DNA of 64,000 bases from Metaphire vulgaris (taxonomy: Eukaryota; Annelida; Clitellata; Crassiclitellata; Megascolecidae). A program made the position numbers and the translations under genes. Position 1 is the stretch's first letter, and each line of letters begins with the position of its first letter. Below are positions 33,473 through 43,322 of this stretch, one piece after another. Where the stretch lies: the NCBI GenBank assembly GCA_018105865.1, contig CM030834.1, positions 3,288,115 to 3,352,114 on the forward strand, given 5' to 3'. The notes under the pieces were generated by a model. The model did no database searches. It saw only the letters and a program-made list of their open reading frames with translations, and was not told the origin of the DNA.

Positions 33473-33718
33473 ATATTACTACAATGATATTACTACTACT
33501 ACTACTACTAAGTAAGTAAGTAAGTAAAATCTCGTTAATTTCTAAAGCGCTTCCAAAAGATGCACCGAAGTAGCTCCTTATTCCTATGCGCTCAATCTCA
33601 AATGAAGTAGCTATAGGCAAAGGTGGGTCATTCATGCCGGGTCATTTAATCAAAAGGGCGAGTGGGCAGGACGCTATAGCTATGGAGGAAATGATTTTAC
33701 TACTATTGCTACTACTAT

Positions 33719-33751
<33 letters not shown>

Positions 33752-36700
33752 AACTACTATTACTACTACAAATACTACTGCTACTATTACTATTACTACT
33801 ACTACTATTACTACTACTATTACTACTACTACTACTTCTACTACTACTACTACTACTACTAATAATAATAATAACACTGGTCAACAAATTTTATGCAAAT
33901 TTTTGTTTCCTCTACAAATTTTGGTGAAACTAATAGATTTTGACTTGCTGAACACAAATATGTAATTAGAATTTCTGTATCACGTAAGGTTTTTAAGAAA
34001 TCGACAATTTAGCATTTAGTATTGTAACGTCTTCTGCAACATAATCCTACAGAAGGATCTAGGCAATAATGACAAGACATGAGAAAATTAGAAATGTTTT
34101 GCTGTAGATTTTCGTTTGTAGTCACTGTCCTGTGCTTCACGTATCAGTGACCAACAGTAGTCTCCGAGCATAGACGGACTCCACTTTCCCTGGTAGCGTT
34201 TCTCGATGCTGGCAATGTCTTTGTGAAATCTTTCACCATGTTCATCACTGACGGCGCCGAGATTGTCCGGGAAAAAGTCCAAGTGAGAATGAAGGAAGTG
34301 TATCTTCAGTGACATGTTGCATTTCATTGCCTTGTAAGCTTGTAGCAGATTTCCAACTTGTTCAACATAGTTTGGCGCCTTGTAGTTGCCCAGAAAGTAG
34401 CAACAACATCCCTGAAGGCTGTCCAGGCAACATGCTCGGCACCCTGCAGAAGGCCCTCAAAGTGACTGTCCTTGAGCATCTCTCGAATCTGTGGGCCAAC
34501 AAAAACGCCTTCTTTTATTTTAGCATCACTGGTGCGTGGAAACCTCTGTCGTAAGTATGTAAAGTCTTCACTTTCTTTGTTCATTGCTTTGACAAAGTTT
34601 TTCATTAACCCAAGTTTGATGTGCAAAGGTGGGAGATAAATGTTCTTCGGATCAACGAGAGGATCATGTTTAACGTTCTTTTGTCCTGGAACCAAGTCCC
34701 TGCGAGGTGGCCAGACCTTTCTCACATAATGTGAATCTCTAGCTCGGCTGTCCCACTCGCAAAGAAAGCAGCAGTACTTGGTGTAGCCTAGCTGCAGACC
34801 GAGTAGAATTGCAACAACTTTCAGATCTCCACATATATTCCAGTTGTATCTCGAGTATTCTATGTGTTTCAATAGCAGCTGCATGTTCTCATATGTTTCC
34901 TTCATGTAAGCAGCATGTCCAATGGGTACTGAAGGATATGAATTGCCATTGTGCAGCAAAACAACCTTTAAACTTAACAGCGAAGAGTCAACAAAAAGTC
35001 GCCATTCGGATGGATTGTGCTTACAGCCGAAAGCAGAAAGCAATCCATCAATGTCAATGCAAAAAGTAAGACTGTCGATTTTTTTGAAGAATCGAGTCAA
35101 GTCTTCATGCCGTTTACGAAATACTGATATTTTTGTACCTGGAGAGAGCAGATTCCATCCTTGCAACCTAGATCTAAGCAATTCTGCTTGATTTTTTGAC
35201 AAATCTAAGTCTCTGACCAGATCATTGAGCTCTGCCTGAGAAATCAAATGAGGTTTGCTGGATGTCGATGGCTCAAACTCTGGGTCTTCCGTAGCTGAAT
35301 CATCAACTATCTGCAGCATTTCATCTGTCTCTGCATGCTCGTCCTCGTCCTCCAGTGTCCAAAACTCGGGGGGTTGGAACAGGAAGACTCTCGTCGTGTG
35401 GCACTGGTCTCATTGCCGAGGCAAGGTTAGGATACTCAATAGACTTCATATTCTTTGAAGAAAATCCTGTAACATTCGTCATGCAGAAATAGCAATCCGT
35501 TGCATGATTATTCCGCTCCCTCCATATCATTGGTATGGCGAATGGCATGGATGGACGCTTACTTGCAAGCCAAGCTCGCAGACTGGTAGCACAAGATGAA
35601 CAACATATATGAGGTGCCCATACTTTGTCCTGGTCGCCAATTTTGCATCCAAAGTATAACTCATATCCTTTCTTTATGATTGCTGTCATACTCCGCTTCT
35701 GTGATTTCAATGTAAACTCTCCACAGATGTAGCAGAACGTGTCACTGCTATTGCGACATCGACGCGACATTTCAGAAACTTTAATTAAATTAGTTAATAT
35801 ATTCAATTCACAGCCTTTAACTAAACAGTTATATCTCATCAAATAGAAAGACTGCAGCTGCTTCCTAGTGCTGCTTGGTATTTATATAGGACTGCGTAAC
35901 CATAGCAACAATACATGCTAGGCATGTAGTCTTGAAGACAGGTTTGGACGCGTCTTGGCATGTCTGGACATGCCTAATTATACTAATTTTCAAAATCCAT
36001 GTAGTTAAGTGAGCCAGCAGTGCATATTACATCTGTTATAGCGGTCACATAAGATTCTTGCCTAACCTGAATACCCATAACTCAGATAACTCTCGAAAAC
36101 CACGATTTTAAAATTCTTATAATTTTAAAATTTAAAATCAGCTTTTTCTCAAAAAACTTACGTGATAGGAAAATTTCAAAATTATTCCTGTAATCAGCAT
36201 GACAAAATCTACCTGGAACACCAGAAATTGCACAGGAAACAAAAACCTTGTTGACCAGTGTAATAATAATAATAATAATAAATGGATTTTAAGTGCTTTA
36301 GTAGGATTATTCCTGTATTGAAAACCACTGTCACCCATCCATCCCTCTATTCCAACGTCTGTTTGTCCGCTACAGATTTGATCTTTGATTGTATAAAAAA
36401 CGCATTTTTGCTGTTTATAATGCCAATTAGCTGAACACATTGATACTGTAAATGTAACCTCAGTGAGTTCAGGCAAAGTTGGAATTTCGATTCTCCATCC
36501 TTCATCGTCTGTCAAATGCAGATGCAGCTTATTTAACTTGTACGTCGCCATCAATTTTATGGTGTTCAAAATTTCATATTTATCGACAAAGTGCCTCGCT
36601 GCGTCGCACAAGAGACCGCGAAATTCGAACCTCGGAGCATCTATTATCCTAAGCAACGGTAAAGTATTTCCGTTTTTGCTATTTTCCAGCAAACTCAGCA

Positions 36701-39700
36701 ACGTCTGAATAGCGTAGAATATTCCAGCGGCTGTCTGACCACAGATGTCAATCGTCCCATTTTTGATTTTGATCGTGTAACCTTCCTCAAGATATAACCT
36801 CCTGGAATCATTAAACTCTGCAAAAGGGGAACTTGTATTTTTCGCCAAACATGAGCTAATATTTTTGCGAGAAAGACGCACGATATTCTTAGGTGTTACC
36901 CTCAGATCAATCAATTTGGCCAGTTTAATGTCAAGCTCGTCTGAAAAAACGAAACAAAATTAAAAAAGATAAGAAAAAGTAAAAAATAACAAAATGAGTA
37001 GATTATTTTTTATAGAATATTTCTAGCAAACTTCATCACAATTGAAATTTGTTAACTGTCTAATTTTAGGCAGCTTTTGATTTGTCAACGAAGCAGTATC
37101 ACATTTTCAACTTCCCCTATGGCCATCCGAGAACAGTAGAGGGAGCAAACATCCTCCGACCATCCGGCAGCCTAAAGCGACCATAGATTTCAAATTCATA
37201 TATCGAGGGAGGACCATCGGGACCATCTATAAAGTACGTCACACACCTAGGGGAAGGGGTTTAAGAAAGTGTGAAAGTTTGTGACCGAGGAGGGGTAAAG
37301 GTCACACATGAACAGGGCCTCCGAGAGAACATGCGAGCCCCTGTGTAAAAAAATTGTCACGGGCCCCTGACCTGGCAAGTCTGCGAAAAACTTGATGACA
37401 TTTTAAACCCAGAATTTTCCGGATCCACGTCGTTACCCGTAACAAGCAAGTGTGAAAAAGTGTTGATGACCTTTTTTCCTTCTCGCTCCTTTTAAAAAAG
37501 GAGACTACTTGATTACTTAACATGATCGGCCCGGACTCCTAACATTCCCCGGACCCCTGACATTCCCCGGGCCCCTGACATTCCACGGGCCCCTGACATT
37601 ACCCGGGCCCCTGACATTCCCCGGGCCCCTGACATTCCCCGGGCCCCTGACATTCCCCGGGCCCCTGTGTTCGTGACGAGAAGATGACTTTTTCCTTGTC
37701 AGTCTTTTTCAGGGTTCAGGATATTGTTAATACAGCTAATACATCTTCATCACCGGGCCCGGGCCCCCTGCAGGCCGCCAGGCCCCTGTGCAATTGCCCC
37801 TCTACCCCTCTCGGCGGCCCTGCATAAGAAACCTGAAATATACAGTTTTACATGACTTTCTCTTCTGCTGGATGTATTCCAATGGGAGAAGTCACTGGTG
37901 TATACTGTATAGTAATTATATTATGCTAGGTACACGGAATTATAAATCTCAATTACATTCGTCATCGTTGTGGATGTTGAATATTTCTATGTTTTGTTGC
38001 TGAATAATGAACGAGAAACTCGGATTGATCAAATAGAATACCTGCGTGACGTAATTTATGGACGACGATTTTTGATACATTTGATATGAGAATGGTAAAA
38101 CTGTCAAAAATAGCGTGTCGTATTTTATGGACGGCCCCGTATATACTATATACGGGGACGTCTTTAAAATGGCCAATAAAGCTATGACTTAGGCGCATAA
38201 ACTAAACTCAAATAACGCTTGGTCGTTATTATAATGAAGATGTTGATATTTGTTAAATATATTACCGGCAAGAAATAAGGCTTCATTGAAGAAATCTTTA
38301 TTATAGACGATGCTCCATGTCTTATCAAGTCTCACTTCTCCTCGTGCAATTTTAACGGACAAAGGAGTCGGGATGACGGCTTTGACGGATTGGTTCAGGT
38401 TACGGACATTATTCCGGACGTATCTCTTCTCTGGTGCCCATCTGTCAAAGTCGTAGTCGACGAGCGGTCGTTTCAAGTAAGTACTTTGTACGATTCGTGG
38501 CTCAAGACCGTAACCAGCCACGTACCAGTTCGGAAACGAGTACCATTTTGAATTGAGGTCCGCCCGTTCGCGAATGACAAGACTCTGGTTTGGTTTCAGA
38601 CCGGCAAACAAAGTGTGTCGTCTCCCTGTCAAGATTGGCTCCAAAGAGTACAACCTGCCGCTCAAGTGTCGCAGTAGGACACCGCTTGGTGTTATTGCCA
38701 CGGATCCCTTCTCTGCCACACCGTAAAGTCCGGCGAAGTGGCTGAAGAACAGGGACCAATTTGCACCCGGATCTTCTCAGAGCCGTTGTTTGTTAACTTA
38801 ATGTATAGGCGGCTGTCCTCAGATCTGACGTATTCGACAATTAGGTTAGCACCAATGTAGTCAACGAGCAATTGGCCTCGCAAGGATCCTGCGATGAAAA
38901 CGTACACTCATACTAATACTATCAAATATAGATGCTCGTTCGATAGACAAAACATGCAGATATTGAAAGAATTGAAGAAATTACATTACATTTCGTTACA
39001 CATATCTAGGATCAGTACTGACATAAGGTGGACTAAACGAAGAAGGGCATAATAAGAAGAATTCGACTGACAAGTGCAGCATTTGGAAAACTGCAGAATA
39101 TATGGAAAGACAAACAAATATCATTGAAAACAAAACTAAAGCTATATAATACACTGATCAAATCAATACTATTATATGGATCAGAATTCTGGACCATAAA
39201 GAAGAAAGATGAAAGAAGATTAATGACTGCAGATATGAACTGGTTAAGAGGAATAGCAGGAATCAGCAGAAGACAAAGAATTAGGAACAAAATGATCAGA
39301 GCAAAGACAGAGCAAAAAGAAACGCTACTTGAATCAATACAGAAACGAAGACTGAAATGGTTTGGTCATGCTGAAAGAATGAAGGAAGACTGCCAAAGAA
39401 AGGGGGTGTTCAACCCTCCCCCCAACGCCCCCAACAACCCCCACTTGGCCTCGCCACTGGTCATATAGCCTGAAAATAAGCTCCAAATCTCAAGATTCGA
39501 ATCTAATAATATCATACTGCACATTTTTCGACAAGGCAGACCCGTTAGGGCAGTGTTTCCAAAACTATGGGTCGCGACCCACAAGTGGGTCGCAGGGCTG
39601 ACTAGTGGGCCGCGAGGTAGTGCGAAATTAGATTCAAAGTGTCATTTTCTAACCAATACCACAATGTCACAAACCTTTAAAGTTGCAAATAGACTTAGGT

Positions 39701-41237
39701 CTTAAGGAATTTATTTGCCTGCAAGTCCCCCCATATACGGTTTATATTAAAATGATTAGTGTTTTATCCAATTTTAGTCGACAATGAGTTTGCGGGGTCA
39801 CGGCATGTTACAAAACCGCTAACGTGAGTCGCACAGTTCCTAAAAGTTTGCGAACTTTGGGAAGCCCTGGAATATAGTACTTTTTAAAAATTATTCTTAT
39901 TTCGCAATAACGCAAAGAAAGCGTATTCCGACCATTTTGCTCTGAAACTCCACAATCAATAGGGAATCTCTAGTTCAGCTAGAGCTTAAACCTAGCAGTT
40001 AAGCGACTTTGCCATATTCATAGGATTTTTAAGACGCGTAACAAAGGTATGTTCGTGGCAAAATTCTAAGAGATAACTTTCAAGATATTATAATATCCAT
40101 TCCTCTCCTTTCATCTATTTTGCAGCAATATGAATAATTCTGCCTAATATATTTGCCACATTTTTCATTCGAATTGAATCAGAGCTTTTGTTTCTTTCAA
40201 CCAACGTTCGCTAGATGGCCCAACGCCTTTTTGATATTACATGCTATGATTAGGGTCCAAGTACGCTACAAAACCGCTGCAGTTAGGGTTAGGATCAATT
40301 AAATCACACCAGCTGAGGCTGAGGAGCATGACACTCATTAAACTGGTGAACTTTTTGCCTGTCACCCATTTTCTTGAGTTGGGGCGTCTCCGGTTCTGCG
40401 GTCACAGAATAGGCCATAACCCGTTTTATTTTGCTAAAACGGCCATTGGATATGGATATGCGAACCAGAGGCGTCATTTGGGGGGCTAGGGGGGGGGCGT
40501 GGCCCCCCAAGAAAATGAAAATATTAATTTATAATGTATTAATGTGCAACAAAAACAAAAACAGGGACGTAATTTGCGTTTGGGGGGAAGGCCAGCAGCC
40601 CCTAAAGTTCTAAAGGGGTGCTTGTCTAAAGTAACTAATCGCAAAAAAGGGTTGATAAGCAAAAAAAAGGTCATCAACTTTTTTGGAAACTCGTCAAGTT
40701 GAAAAATTGAAAAAATTTAACAAAATTGAAAAATTTAAAAAATTGAAAAGAAAAATTTAAAAAAATTTTCGCCCTCCAAGAAAAGTTGAAATGACGCCAC
40801 TGATGCGAACTAATACTTAATGTAAACAATAAAGGATCCAGTGGTGTAGCCAGAGGGGTTGGGGTTAAACGCTCCCTTTGGCCGTCGACGGAAAATTTGT
40901 TAACGTGTTTCCATGCATTTTTTTAAATTTTTGGACGCGGTTTTGGGGTTGAAACCTCATCCCCCTTGGCTGGCACGTTGAGGACTTTTTGCTTTTCAGC
41001 ATGTTTAGAGTAGAAAAAATAACGTTGGTCATGACCAAACCCCGTTGTGGAAATCCTGGCTACGCCACTGAAAGGATCTACTGTACGGGTGTCATGGTAA
41101 GTAACCTCAAAGTAGGAACCACAAATCTTACCATATTGAATGATGTTCTCCATATTGAGGAGAGTTCCAACTAAGATGAAAGTTAATAATCCACTGAAAG
41201 ACACGTTGAAAAGACGCTTAACATGACAGCGAACCAT
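28193..41237 (-). CDS. Beta-N-acetylhexosaminidase (GH20, chitobiase type), nine exons
   Basis: Gene-level entry for exons 41132-41237, 38266-38888, 36459-36940, 32330-32729, 31245-31547, 30493-30724, 29263-29515, 28568-28708 and 28193-28235; about 861 codons. Order of parts: hydrophobic signal or anchor, CHB_HEX-type N-terminal domain, GH20b region, GH20 barrel with [16 protein letters not shown] and GGDE, and a C-terminal beta-sandwich. Family enzymes remove terminal N-acetylhexosamine from chito-oligosaccharides or glycans in the secretory or lysosomal route. All junction phases agree except for two lesions: exon 2 is one base short and exon 4 is two bases short of the expected frame. It is either a recent pseudogene or contains assembly errors. 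Confidence 0.85.
28568..28708 (-). CDS. Hexosaminidase exon 8 (C-terminal domain)
   Basis: 141 nt, phase 2 to 2, YSTDGGNTW signature of the chitobiase C-terminal domain. Differs from copy 1 by P to L and N to K near the end. Confidence 0.85.
28790..29010 (+). mobile_element. LINE 3' end with (ATT)n tail
   Basis: Duplicate of 9480-9920 without the nested MITE. (ATT)n tail at about 28973-29008. Confidence 0.78.
29263..29515 (-). CDS. Hexosaminidase exon 7
   Basis: 253 nt, phase 1 to 2. [10 protein letters not shown] and [12 protein letters not shown]. Protein identical to copy 1, with at least eight silent nucleotide differences by eye and none that change the protein, the mark of purifying selection. 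Confidence 0.92.
29568..29840 (-). mobile_element. LINE 3' end with (AAGT)n tail
   Basis: Duplicate of 10468-10745. Confidence 0.72.
30493..30724 (-). CDS. Hexosaminidase exon 6
   Basis: 232 nt, phase 0 to 1. [10 protein letters not shown] and LFWATR, ending QNIIG. Three amino-acid differences from copy 1 (K/N, Q/E, E/Q), all in the last third. Confidence 0.9.
30828..31155. repeat. (AGT)n-rich tract
   Basis: Imperfect AGT array in intron 5, the uninterrupted counterpart of the array that holds a LINE in copy 1. Confidence 0.93.
31245..31547 (-). CDS. Hexosaminidase exon 5 (catalytic DE pair)
   Basis: 303 nt, phase 0 both sides, acceptor after a short pyrimidine tract, donor GTAAGC. It encodes [13 protein letters not shown], the GH20 general-acid site, IQMWEDGF and the intact end [13 protein letters not shown] that copy 1 has lost. 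Confidence 0.93.
31573..31690 (-). mobile_element. tRNA-derived SINE (intact duplicate)
   Basis: Same A- and B-box-like head and LINE-like 3' tail as 16805-16912, here with the single TTAA (near 31577) that received the piggyBac in copy 1. Confidence 0.72.
31927..32193. mobile_element. hAT-like MITE, 267 bp
   Basis: Duplicate of 17334-17607 with the same TATTGTCC target duplication. Confidence 0.87.
32330..32729 (-). CDS. Hexosaminidase exon 4, with 2-nt deletion
   Basis: 400 nt against 402 in copy 1. The two bases missing at the GGTCATGACC site (copy 1, 18120) shift the frame directly after VGSRRG. Downstream of the lesion the frame is open through [10 protein letters not shown] and [14 protein letters not shown] to the GTAAGT donor. 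Because this exon would be joined to exons 1-3, the lesion is serious unless it is an assembly error. Confidence 0.87.
33435..33505. repeat. (ACA)n and (ACT)n microsatellites
   Basis: ACA repeats at about 33440-33470, then ACT repeats to about 33510. Confidence 0.9.
33509..33700 (-). mobile_element. LINE 3' end fragment with (AAGT)n tail
   Basis: Nearly identical over about 180 bp to 12060-12245: the AAGT tail, AAAATCTCGTTAATTTCT and GCCGGGTCATTTAATCAAAA blocks are shared. 5'-truncated in an (ACT)n array. Confidence 0.85.
33701..33874. repeat. (ACT)n array ending in (AAT)n
   Basis: ACT/TTA imperfect array and five AAT units that abut the left end of the CACTG-type transposon. Confidence 0.92.
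33875..36260 (-). mobile_element. DNA transposon with long CACTGG-type inverted repeats
   Basis: Left end CACTGGTCAACAA at 33875 and right end TTGTTGACCAGTG at 36260. The inverted similarity extends about 140 bp (shared blocks TTTTTGTTTCCT, TAGATTTTG and TATCACGTAAG). It is flanked by TAA on both sides within (AAT)n, so a 3-bp duplication is possible but ambiguous. It encloses a single broken gene of about 1.7 kb and sits in hexosaminidase intron 3. The CACTG terminus and short duplication resemble the CMC (CACTA/EnSpm) group, but this is analogy. Confidence 0.8.
34088..35842 (-). pseudogene. DDE-like transposase of the CACTGG element, two frameshifts
   Basis: Three abutting open segments form one gene. 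N-terminal (about 35370-35842): paired CxxC motifs ([23 protein letters not shown]), zinc-binding in character. Middle (34324-35319): [29 protein letters not shown] followed by [12 protein letters not shown], and [13 protein letters not shown], a plausible D-D-acidic layout with a zinc knuckle. C-terminal (34088-34327): [18 protein letters not shown] and SDEHGERFH. The breaks are one extra base in the G run at 35368-35373 and one missing base near 34393. I recognise this as a widespread repeated invertebrate protein type, but I cannot name its superfamily with certainty. Confidence 0.75.
36459..36940 (-). CDS. Hexosaminidase exon 3
   Basis: 482 nt, phase 1 in (acceptor TTTTTTCAG), phase 0 out (donor GTTACA, a weak +3 base). 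It encodes [41 protein letters not shown], then [19 protein letters not shown], the start of the GH20 barrel. Present once in the window. Confidence 0.9.
37225..37830. repeat. GC-rich repeat region with 18-bp minisatellite
   Basis: At 37543-37672 about seven units of CCCCTGACATTCCCCGGG (18 bp) with occasional single changes, each carrying GGGCCC across the unit boundary. The flanks have more GGGCCCCTG text and a degraded TCTATAAAGTACGTCAC MITE end near 37228. In intron 2 of the hexosaminidase. Confidence 0.88.
38042..38147. mobile_element. Short MITE derivative (GTCCATAAATTACGTCACGC type)
   Basis: GCGTGACGTAATTTATGGACG at left faces TTTTATGGACGGCCCC at right; a deleted relative of the 4385-4802 family. 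Confidence 0.45.
38266..38888 (-). CDS. Hexosaminidase exon 2, one base short
   Basis: 623 nt, acceptor TCATCGCAG, donor G|GTAATA. The first part encodes [15 protein letters not shown] and [12 protein letters not shown]; the second, in another frame, [39 protein letters not shown] and [14 protein letters not shown]. These are the CHB_HEX-type N-terminal domain and the start of the GH20b region. The frames join only if one base is missing near 38765-38775. Junction phases on both sides also demand 624 nt, which independently supports a one-base deletion. Confidence 0.86.
39040..39420 (+). pseudogene. RT C-terminal LINE fragment fused to a MITE end
   Basis: [20 protein letters not shown], then [12 protein letters not shown], the end of an RTE/ingi-type reverse transcriptase. 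It then runs into GGCCTCGCCACTG, a hAT-like MITE right end, near 39447-39459. Confidence 0.8.
39551..40290. mobile_element. hAT-like repeat, shared with 53322-53812
   Basis: Left part CAGTGTTTCCAAAACTATGG and GGTCGCGACCC are typical hAT termini. From about 39867 on, 400 bp match 53322-53770 (shared phrases AAAGCGTATT, CATTTTGCTCTGAAACTCC, AATAGGGAATCTCTAGTTCA). Right boundary unclear. Confidence 0.6.
40466..40802. mobile_element. hAT-like MITE, 337 bp
   Basis: Ends CAGAGGCGTCATTT and AAATGACGCCACTG, perfect 8-bp duplication ATGCGAAC. Same family as 24524-24805. Confidence 0.9.
40839..41070. mobile_element. hAT-like MITE, 232 bp
   Basis: Ends CAGTGGTGTAGCC and GGCTACGCCACTG, perfect 8-bp duplication AAAGGATC. 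Lies just 3' of hexosaminidase exon 1, in intron 1. Confidence 0.9.
41132..41237 (-). CDS. Hexosaminidase exon 1 (signal peptide)
   Basis: ATG at 41237 starts [14 protein letters not shown] then a hydrophobic run [12 protein letters not shown], a signal peptide or type II anchor, and continues to a phase-1 donor G|GTAAGA that matches the phase-1 acceptor of exon 2. The ATG is directly preceded by TTTGCAG, so the coding start may itself be an exon edge with the 5' UTR in an upstream exon. An in-frame upstream extension (MGLSVIMVNC) is the alternative start. Confidence 0.7.
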
Positions 41238-41328
41238 CTGCAAACAAATACAATTCACCATTATGACTGAAAGACCCACTTCAGACTATTGTATATTAAT
41301 ATTAGTAAAGTGACATCTTATTATACGC

Positions 41329-41694
41329 CAGGGAACTCCAACTCAAATCAGATGGCGGGCCGCATTGGACCACAAACCCAACGTCGCGGGCCGGACAAGT
41401 ACCGATAATACCTTGGTCTAGGTCTAAGTCTATAAGTCTAAGACTGAATAATTAACAGTGTAAATTGAAAATGTAGGTAAAAACACAATGAAACAAGGTA
41501 CTACACATTGTTATTTATTCTTGTTCTATGTCCTTGTGGATAAGTAAGAAATTTGGTAATCTCCTAGTCCTAAAAATGATGGTAATAACCGGTCCTATTG
41601 CTAAAATTGTCATTTTCCCAAACTTGATGGCGGGCCGGATAAAACTGTCCTGCGGGCCGGATCCGGCCCGCGGGCCGCCAATTGGACAACCCTG
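41329..41694. mobile_element. hAT-like MITE, 366 bp
   Basis: Ends CAGGGAACTCCAA and TTGGACAACCCTG, GGCGGGCCG and CGGGCCGCC blocks inside each end, perfect 8-bp duplication TTATACGC (41321-41328, 41695-41702). Confidence 0.92.
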
Positions 41695-41702
41695 TTATAC
41701 GC

Positions 41703-42580
41703 CATAGTGGCAAAAACATAGGCACATTACACTGCCAAAGCAAGTATGATCAAATTCAGTTAAAAGCTGATAAAACTGCATGATTTTCGGAACAGATGTT
41801 TTTAGACCTTCCTTACAGGATAACAAGGAACCGATAATTGGACAGATGTCGTTAAATGGCCGCACAGCAATGTTTCACATTAGCAGCACATTTTCACAAT
41901 TAAGTATCATCAGATTTGTCAAAGTCTGCAAGGTTCAGATATGAAAGATTTTGAGGAATATAATTCAAACATGACAATGTAAGCACTCAGTTGGCGTCCA
42001 CGATATCGGACAGTTTTCGTATTCATACTGTGAGCATTATAGACCAATGTATAGACGCGGAGGTAAGGTGTCCGGCGCCCGGGGACAAAGAATTGTGGTG
42101 GCGCCCCATAACTTCGGAAAATCCTGACAAACAAAAAACTGAATGAAATGGCACCCTGACCTCCCGAAAGATACTAGCAAGCAAAAAATGTCGTCACCGG
42201 AATGAAAATTAAATGATTAGTACCGACTCATGAAGCGTATTGATACTATAGGCCGACAGACGACATCGATTGATGAATCTATTTTTAGATTGAATTATCG
42301 AAATAAAAAATGTGGCTAAACTGAACTAACCTCTATAGTTTATACCTTTCCCTTCCCAATGGCACTCTCTCATAAAGTTGGTGGGGGTAACAGAGAGATA
42401 ATAGAGTAATAATAGAGAGTAATAGGGAGGTCTAAAAGAAGTTTACGCCTTGACGTGAAACAACAGGAACATAACTCGTCGGTAGTTTATAGCATGGTCC
42501 ATCAGAACCATCAGGAGTTGTAAACTTGTCACCGCAAAAATTGTTGATGAAGTTTTGCATTTATCTAACTTTGCGGGCTT
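41703..42580. other. Non-coding, upstream of the hexosaminidase
   Basis: No supportable gene. It could contain the 5' UTR exon and promoter of the hexosaminidase, but I see no distinct core element. Two degraded TGACAAACAAAAAA-like motifs near 42126 and 42178. Confidence 0.5.
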
Positions 42581-42585
42581 CGAAT

Positions 42586-42587
42586 GC

Positions 42588-42675
<88 letters not shown>

Positions 42676-42714
42676 AGAAGTAGTAGTAGTAGCAGCAGCA
42701 GCAGCAGCAACAGC
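42586..42714. repeat. (TAG)n then (CAG)n microsatellite
   Basis: About 30 TAG units, then CAG units, abutting a CAGTGGCGTAGCC MITE end at 42714 whose right end is not found. Confidence 0.93.
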
Positions 42715-42960
42715 AGTGGCGTAGCCAAAGGGAGAGTTTCGGAGGTAAAACTCCCAAACCGGCTAAGAAGCGGTTTTGAGGATCAAGACCCCCATGGGGC
42801 TGGAGACCAAATTTTTTTAAGCGCCACAGGCGTGACGACCTTATCTTTTGCTTGTCAGCAAAGAAAGACATAGGATAGATACATAGGGTGACAGTTTTTG
42901 CTTGTCAAGATTTTTCGAAAGTTGGTTACGGTCTAAAGTCAAAAAGTCAAAACCAACCCC

Positions 42961-43016
<56 letters not shown>

Positions 43017-43206
43017 TTTATTCTAGGCTTCTTAGGGGGGATTTTCCCCCAAAGTTTGAAAATTCCCCCCAAATTTGTTTAGATGTTGGTTGGGGGAATG
43101 GAAATTTCCTTCCAAACGTGTGGAAACTCAAACCTTGTCCCCCTCCCAAACATTTCAAAATCCCCCCAATGTCAAGGGGGCTAGAAAAAACACTGGTAGT
43201 AGTAGT

Positions 43207-43291
<85 letters not shown>

Positions 43292-43322
43292 AAAAAATAA
43301 TAATAATAATAATAATAATAAT
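42961..43322. repeat. (TAG)n arrays split by a MITE
   Basis: (TAG)n at 42961-43016, a MITE at 43013-43195, then (TAG)n with CAG units to about 43290 and (AAT)n to 43322. The long Ser, Val or Leu homopolymer frames over these arrays are not proteins. Confidence 0.93.
43013..43195. mobile_element. hAT-like MITE inserted in (TAG)n, 183 bp
   Basis: Ends AGTGTTTATTCTAGG and CTAGAAAAAACACTG; relative of 45460-45781. Flanked by GTAGTAGT on both sides, consistent with an 8-bp duplication but ambiguous in the array. Confidence 0.75.

Noticed and set aside
33586..33927. Poly-Leu/Ser/Val reading frames over trinucleotide arrays (also near 13.6, 31.1, 42.6, 43.2, 49.8 and 52.9 kb)
   Set aside because: They follow the frame of ACT, AGT, CTT or ATC microsatellites and have no independent coding support.
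37543..37672. CRISPR array
   Set aside because: Eukaryotic DNA; 18-bp units are contiguous with no spacers.
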